Origin: DAOVRL01 sp964459805
GTDB taxonomy: Bacteria > Planctomycetota > Phycisphaerae > Sedimentisphaerales > Anaerobacaceae
Direction: 5' to 3'
Assembly (NCBI GenBank): GCA_964459805.1
Contig: CAYWOD010000122.1
Location: forward strand, 1 to 10,528
Length of the DNA: 10,528 nucleotides
Of the stretch, positions 6,789-10,528 are shown piece by piece. A program made the translations under genes and the position numbers. The number at the start of each line of letters is the position of its first letter. The stretch's first letter is position 1. Under the pieces are notes generated by a model that was not told the DNA's origin, ran no database searches, and saw nothing but the letters and a program-made list of their open reading frames with translations.

Positions 6789-8228
6789 TTATCTGCTGTC
6801 GAAGTAGTCGATAAGCGCGTACACATTGGTATTGAGCCTGAGCATTTCGTCCAGAAAAGCAGTGTAGGGGTTGTACTGATAGTCGATTATTCCCTTATTG
6901 GAATCGCGGTTGGATGGGTCTGTGCTTTTGTCTTCGGGGTTGTTGTCTCTGAACTTGAACCAGTGCCAGCCGACGCAGGTTTTCGATTCGAGCAGGCCGA
7001 GGGTGAAATTCTGATAGAACCTGGCCCGGTCGAGCTGCGTGGGGACGACCCATCCGGCGCCGGAGTTGTTGGACAGGCCCGAATCCTGACCCTTGGCGTA
7101 GAACTCGGTAATCATAAATGGCCTGCCGGACTCGCGGCCCCACATCGCCATTTTCTGCGGATCCGGGCCCCAGGCACCGTAGTAATTGACCGCTACGACG
7201 TCGAGGTGCTTTCCGGGTGCGCTGAGAACCGCCGGCAGCCTCAGTGCAGCGCCGTGCAGCCTCGGTCCCAAACACAAATGGTTCGAATCATACTTACGGA
7301 TGGCATTGGTGGTTATGCGGTAGTAGGCATCGAGGGCGTATGTGAGAAAGGCCTGGCGGTCCGCTTCCGTTATGTCTTTGAGCGATACTCGTTTGCCTTT
7401 TCTATTGTCAAGCCACTGCTTAGCGGCCTCGCAGCCGTATCGCAGGTCTGGATTATCGACATCAAGCTGTAGAGACCTCTCGAGCATGTCAGGGACGACG
7501 GGCAGCTCGTTGTCGGAGAAATGGCCCAGGAGCCAGGGGTCGTCTTTGGTTGCTGCGAGCTGTTTGGCGTAATCGCCGCAGAATTTTTCAAAATCGGGGT
7601 GAAATACAGGAATACATTTGTTGGGGTATCCGAGGTGGCCCGGCTCCTGCCAGACGAGCTTTTTGCTTCTGCCGAAAGAGCCCATAAAGTTCGAGGAGAG
7701 AGTGTACACAAGGCGATGCGGGGCCGTCTGCAAAAGCTGCGTGTCCGACCAGCCGCCGGTTCCGTTGAAGCGGTGGTCGGCGAGCAGCTTAGTGGTGAAT
7801 TCGGCCCATTTTGCAGGCAAGCCAAACTTGTCGAGAGCGGGCTTTCGGCTGATTGTCGAACGTCCTATGTTGACGCTGCAGAGGCCGACATTTATGAACA
7901 GATAGCCGTCTGGGTCAACCAGCCACCATCTGCCGGCTATCTTTTTCGGATAGAAGAAGCCTGTGGCGGTTATTTTCCTGTCAACTCTGCCGCCGTATTT
8001 GCTGAACCCCGCGTCCCCGGAGCCTGGCAGGAAACCATCGAGCAGGTCAATCGTGCGGGTATCGCGGAGCGTCCAGCTCTTATCTGTAGGCTTTCTCTTG
8101 ACCGGGACCTTGATATATTTCCGGTTGGAAACCTGCTGCCTGCTCTCGGCATCGGCCAGGGGGCAGAGATTTCCTATCGCGGCGAGAAACAACGCTGCAA
8201 GAATACAAGTAAGAAAAATGTTACGCAT
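6789..8228 (-). CDS. Secreted clan GH-A glycoside hydrolase, agarase (GH50)-like
   Basis: The 479-residue protein starts with a Sec signal peptide: residues 1-27, a hydrophobic stretch ILAALFLAAIGN and likely cleavage after ADA. The body reads as a retaining (beta/alpha)8 hydrolase of clan GH-A. WWLVDPDGYLFINVGLCSVN (101-120) resembles the entry motif of agarase-like proteins. LGHFSDNELP (234-243) offers E241 as acid/base, preceded by N as usual in this clan. FMITEFYAKG (371-380) offers E375 as nucleophile, and GWHWFKFRDN (420-429) looks like a sugar-binding aromatic strand. ATG 8228 follows AAGGG at good spacing. It lies 72 bp after the broken GH10 gene and 181 bp before the sulfatase. The substrate is probably an external, perhaps sulfated, galactan or other polysaccharide; the exact GH family is uncertain. 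Confidence 0.65.
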   Translation of the reverse strand: MRNIFLTCILAALFLAAIGNLCPLADAESRQQVSNRKYIKVPVKRKPTDKSWTLRDTRTIDLLDGFLPGSGDAGFSKYGGRVDRKITATGFFYPKKIAGRWWLVDPDGYLFINVGLCSVNIGRSTISRKPALDKFGLPAKWAEFTTKLLADHRFNGTGGWSDTQLLQTAPHRLVYTLSSNFMGSFGRSKKLVWQEPGHLGYPNKCIPVFHPDFEKFCGDYAKQLAATKDDPWLLGHFSDNELPVVPDMLERSLQLDVDNPDLRYGCEAAKQWLDNRKGKRVSLKDITEADRQAFLTYALDAYYRITTNAIRKYDSNHLCLGPRLHGAALRLPAVLSAPGKHLDVVAVNYYGAWGPDPQKMAMWGRESGRPFMITEFYAKGQDSGLSNNSGAGWVVPTQLDRARFYQNFTLGLLESKTCVGWHWFKFRDNNPEDKSTDPSNRDSNKGIIDYQYNPYTAFLDEMLRLNTNVYALIDYFDSR

Positions 8229-8300
8229 TGCGGACCCTTCGGACGATGGGGTACGTGGACCTGTTAAGTTTGCGTGGTTGCTGCTTCAAAGGGATTTTGG

Positions 8301-9301
8301 TTAGCTAAGGTGGACTTCTATTGCTTGTTTTGTGCTCTTATCGAACCGGAAGGTGCCGGAGAGTTTGCCGGCGGCGGTGCGGGCGATGATCTCGTACTGC
8401 CCGAAGAAGCCGCGGAAGCGAATTTTGCCGGCGGCTGCAATCGTGGCATCGGTCTGCGTCCACCACTTGCCTTTGATAAGTGCCTTTAGTTGCTCGTAAG
8501 CGGGCTTGGCCGTCAGGTCGGCGCGGAGGAAGCCAGCCGGCGCCCGCTGCCAGGCTCCCTGATCGGTGAAGTCCCACCAGGTGACGGCCTCGACGGCCGG
8601 GTGCGAAAAGAGAACGGTATAGAACTCCGTTACCTGCTCGGCCTGGCGCTTCTCACCATCGGGGGTGGTAAGCCAGCCGTTGTCTGACCTGGGGCCGGAA
8701 ACAACCGTTGTCTCGGTGAAATGCAGGGGCTTGCCGAATTTGGCGAAGCTCTCACAGACATCCCAGGTGCGTTGTGGCGACCAGGAGCCGCCGTGCATAT
8801 GCGACTGGATGCCGATAACGTCGTAAAGCGGCCGGCCAGTGTCGTCGACGAGTTCGGAAATTACTTTCTTGGCGTAAGGCGGATCGGTTCGGTAGTCATT
8901 GATGAGCAGTGTGGCGTTTGGGTTTGCCGCCCGTGCGGCCTTGAACGCCGCACGGACATACGTTCCAACGCCCATTGTACGAATGGCTTCGGTCAACGCA
9001 GGGGCATCCTTTTTGGCCTTGTCGCGGTCGTAGTGCGTCGCTTCATTGACCACATCCCAGATGTCGATGTCGTTTTTGAATTTTCGGACGCACCGTTCGA
9101 TGCGCCTGAATTGCAGCCGCATCGCGACTTCCGGCTCATCGGGAAGCCAAGGCGGCTGGCCCCAGTTCCAGGCGAGGGGATGGCCCTTGGTTATTACGTT
9201 GTGGGCCTTGCACCAGCGAATGATTTGTTCGGTGCGGTCATCGGCAAAGCTAAGGAAGCGGCACTGAGGCCTATCGCTTGAACAAAATTACGTCGATTCA
9301 T
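8301..9301 (-). pseudogene. GH10 endo-xylanase-like gene, Tat leader out of frame after internal deletion
   Basis: ATG 9301 follows GAAAGG and begins MNRRNFVQAIGLSAASLALP, a clear twin-arginine leader, but that frame stops at 9194. The GH10 body lies in another frame, open from 9287 to the TAA at 8301, with recognisable similarity from about 9245: IIRWCKAHN, TKGHPLAWNW, WDVVNEA (acid/base Glu), LLINDYRTDP, GIQSHMHGG, PLHFTET (nucleophile Glu), AVTWWDFTDQGAW and a C-terminal beta-rich tail. GH10 enzymes cut xylan and related beta-1,4 glycans. The first beta/alpha units of the barrel, plus the N-terminal accessory segment common in such proteins, are missing, roughly 100 residues. The body frame has no start codon with a ribosome binding site near its beginning; ATG 9122 is internal. 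Most likely an internal deletion with frameshift made a pseudogene; a misassembly is the alternative. Confidence 0.8.
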
Positions 9302-9329
9302 AAAACACCTTTCATAGAAATTTATACGG

Positions 9330-9357
9330 TTGATAAAAGTAAATGCGTCCGTGGCAA
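9330..9357 (-). promoter_or_regulatory. Candidate promoter before the GH10 remnant
   Basis: On the minus strand TTGCCA (9357-9352) and TATCAA (9335-9330) are separated by 16 bp, 29 bp before the ATG at 9301. The -35 matches at 5 of 6 positions and the -10 at 4 of 6. It lies inside the segment between the two leader repeats. Confidence 0.3.
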
Positions 9358-9383
9358 GCGACTATTGAGTTTGGAGACATCGC

Positions 9384-9418
9384 CAAGCCCTCCGGGCTTG
9401 AGGCTGCCACCCAGGCAG
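9384..9418. repeat. Twin-hairpin segment between the leader repeats
   Basis: Two adjacent stems are visible: CAAGCCC-TCC-GGGCTTG (9384-9400, 7 bp, perfect) and CTGCC-ACCCA-GGCAG (9404-9418, 5 bp). The block directly abuts the truncated leader copy at 9421. Its compact GC-rich double-stem layout looks like a dispersed REP-type element, which is inference from shape only. There is no T-run on either side, so it is not a clear terminator. Confidence 0.55.
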
Positions 9419-9471
9419 TGCGATTCATAAAACCGCCTTTCATACAAATTTATAGGTTTGAACCATATGTT

Positions 9472-9498
9472 GAAGAAAACCCTGCCTAAAAGGCGGGG
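9472..9498 (-). terminator. Rho-independent terminator after the isomerase-like gene
   Basis: The minus-strand transcript reads CCCCGCC-UUUUA-GGCAGGG followed by UUUUCUU: a 7-position stem with one C/A mismatch, a 5-nt loop and a U-rich tail. It begins 22 bp after the stop codon at 9521. It implies that the GH10 remnant and later genes need their own promoter. Confidence 0.7.
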
Positions 9499-9520
9499 CT
9501 AAATATGAGATTGCGTTTGC

Positions 9521-10468
9521 TTATACGGCTTCGTTAACCAGTTCGATTTCTTTGAATCTGCACAAACGGCCAAGGTCTCTGGTGATATCTCCGTAACACG
9601 TCACCCGGTGCAATCCATGTGCCCAGTTCTTCCACAACTTTGTCGCATCTCCATCCACCTTGACGGTGATCTTTGTCCGACAACCCCTGTCGTGGTTAAG
9701 GGAAACCGGAGTATCGATAATATCACCGGTGAAATACACTATCCGGTCTGCGCCAATTAATTTTGCTTGCGTTACTTTTTGGCCAATGCGCATTCTCACC
9801 TGCGGAACCACACCTTCTCGACGCTCCATAACAGTCCGCAACTTGTATGGAGCAGCCGGCCCATCCGGACCATCCATCTTCATTGTCCCGAGACAGTGTG
9901 CGAGAATAATACTGTTTTTGGATTCATCTACTGTTGGGTCGCTGATAAAACCGGGCTTTCCGGCCAATCCCTGGTACAATATGAAGGTCATAGCCGACTG
10001 CAGATCTGATTCGCAAATACCGGCTAAGCCCATGTTATTGAGCCTGGTGAAGCCAACACAGGGGTAGGCATAAGCCTGACAGAGCGGACGGAACATAGTA
10101 CCGTAGCAGTCAGCGGTCATCACGGTTGCATCCTCTTGATCCAACAATTTTTCGAAAGCCAGCGCCAGTTTGCAGGACTTGAATATTTCTTCTTGGCTTG
10201 GTTCTACAACCTTAACAGCTCCTCTAATCCAGCGTTGCGCCTCTGCCTTGGCCGCCTTATCATCAACGGCATTACAGGCATCGAGGACCCGTTTCAGTTC
10301 GACTTTTATTATCTCTGTCCCAAACTTATCTTTCATGCTGTCCGCGTACGCGGAAAAATTCCGGGTTGTGATGTTAAGAATCTTGGCTTCTCTAAGGTGA
10401 TGAATCGCACGGAAAGGTGTTACCGCCGCCGCCAATTGTTTGTAGTCACTGGTGAGCAGGCAGTCCAT
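9521..10468 (-). CDS. L-fucose/L-arabinose isomerase-family protein, N-terminus probably in another frame
   Basis: The frame encodes 315 residues matching the middle and C-terminal parts of the fucose-isomerase-like family, cytoplasmic enzymes that interconvert aldoses and ketoses with a divalent metal. Motifs seen are TADCYGTMFRPLCQAY (118-133), PCVGFTRLNN (136-145), GICESDLQSAMT (150-161) with acidic E153 and D155, KPGFISDP (171-178), AHCLGTMKMDGPDGP (190-204) and WAHGLHRVTCYGD (282-294). Family proteins are usually 450-600 residues, so the N-terminal domain is missing from this frame. ATG 10468 has no Shine-Dalgarno and an in-frame TGA lies 42 nt upstream. The adjacent frame continues to the right edge and joins it through an AAAA run, so a frameshift is likely. 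A terminator follows 22 bp after the stop. The exact sugar cannot be told; some relatives may not be isomerases. Confidence 0.7.
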   Translation of the reverse strand: MDCLLTSDYKQLAAAVTPFRAIHHLREAKILNITTRNFSAYADSMKDKFGTEIIKVELKRVLDACNAVDDKAAKAEAQRWIRGAVKVVEPSQEEIFKSCKLALAFEKLLDQEDATVMTADCYGTMFRPLCQAYAYPCVGFTRLNNMGLAGICESDLQSAMTFILYQGLAGKPGFISDPTVDESKNSIILAHCLGTMKMDGPDGPAAPYKLRTVMERREGVVPQVRMRIGQKVTQAKLIGADRIVYFTGDIIDTPVSLNHDRGCRTKITVKVDGDATKLWKNWAHGLHRVTCYGDITRDLGRLCRFKEIELVNEAV

Positions 10469-10527
10469 TTTAGCGGGTGCAGGTTTGGTTTTACGTAGTC
10501 ACTCATGCCGATCTCCGTACATATTTG
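10468..10527 (-). other. Probable upstream coding segment of the isomerase-like gene, shifted frame, partial
   Basis: The frame entering from the right edge reads, near its end, MSDYVKPNLHPLK and then meets the run CTAAAATGG at 10473-10465. One more A would lead directly into MDCLLTSDY of the downstream frame. Without it this frame ends about 28 codons after ATG 10506. GGAG stands 7 nt before that ATG, so a short leader peptide is the alternative reading. I favour one gene with a single-base deletion or error. Confidence 0.45.
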
Positions 10528-10528
10528 T

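Larger units (their letters stand above)
9294..9461 (-). repeat. Direct repeat of a gene leader (9294-9333 and 9421-9461)
   Basis: Two 40/41-bp copies match at about 36 positions with one single-base indel. Read on the minus strand each contains an AT-rich stretch, a GAAAGG ribosome binding site and ATGAATCG. The copy at 9294-9333 leads into the Tat leader of the GH10 remnant. The copy at 9421-9461 stops right after ATGAATCG (ATG at 9428), where unrelated hairpin-rich DNA begins. It may be a decapitated neighbouring gene or a duplication caused by the intervening 87-bp segment. Confidence 0.8.

Noticed and set aside
7521..8267. + strand frame of 248 codons opposite the GH-A gene
   Set aside because: Antisense shadow; the minus frame has a signal peptide and catalytic motifs.
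8301..9122. GH10 protein starting at ATG 9122 as an intact gene
   Set aside because: This ATG lies inside the barrel, after the conserved TKGHPLAWNW strand, and has only a weak ribosome binding site; the product would lack essential strands.
1..10528. CRISPR array, tRNA, rRNA, transposase or phage genes
   Set aside because: None seen: the only regular repeats are coding TPR units, and no cloverleaf, rRNA-like block or transposase frame was recognised on either strand.

Overview
The window looks like a chromosomal segment of a heterotrophic, polysaccharide-degrading bacterium, most likely of the Planctomycetota (a Phycisphaerae-like lineage). This is inference from gene content: a Tat-leader sulfatase, a planctomycete-style GH10 enzyme with a Tat leader, an agarase-like clan GH-A hydrolase, a fucose-isomerase-family protein and a zinc-ribbon/TPR membrane protein. 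No rRNA, tRNA or other taxonomic marker is present. Every gene I can support reads on the minus strand, so transcription runs from the right edge to the left edge.

Right part (10528 to 6789): a sugar-isomerase-like gene, probably running off the right edge, seems to carry a one-base frameshift at about 10468-10471. It ends at a hairpin terminator at 9472-9498. A scarred intergenic region follows, with a roughly 40-bp leader repeated twice around a hairpin-rich 87-bp segment. Next is a GH10 xylanase-like gene broken by an internal deletion: the Tat leader is present but out of frame with a GH10 body that lacks its N-terminal part. Then comes an intact secreted clan GH-A (agarase-like) hydrolase.

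Middle part (6710 to 2040): a good sigma70-type promoter (TTGCAT, 16 bp, TATAAT) stands before a gene run with gaps of about 47-60 bp: a Tat-exported C-type sulfatase, glucose-6-phosphate isomerase (pgi), mannose-1-phosphate guanylyltransferase (manC) and ruvX. A 5-bp hairpin covers the manC Shine-Dalgarno sequence, and an imperfect 20-bp inverted repeat lies between manC and ruvX.

Left part (2039 to 1): a 417-bp gap holds a MITE-like or structured element of about 110 bp bounded by inverted repeats. After it comes a long gene, open to the left edge, for a protein with an N-terminal zinc ribbon, TPRs, one transmembrane segment and a second run of nearly identical TPRs encoded by 102-bp tandem repeats.

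Taken together, the right and middle parts suggest export of enzymes that desulfate and cut a plant or algal polysaccharide, with sugar isomerases and GDP-mannose synthesis handling sugars inside the cell. Two genes of the degradative part look damaged, so this end of the locus may be decaying, or the assembly may contain small errors.
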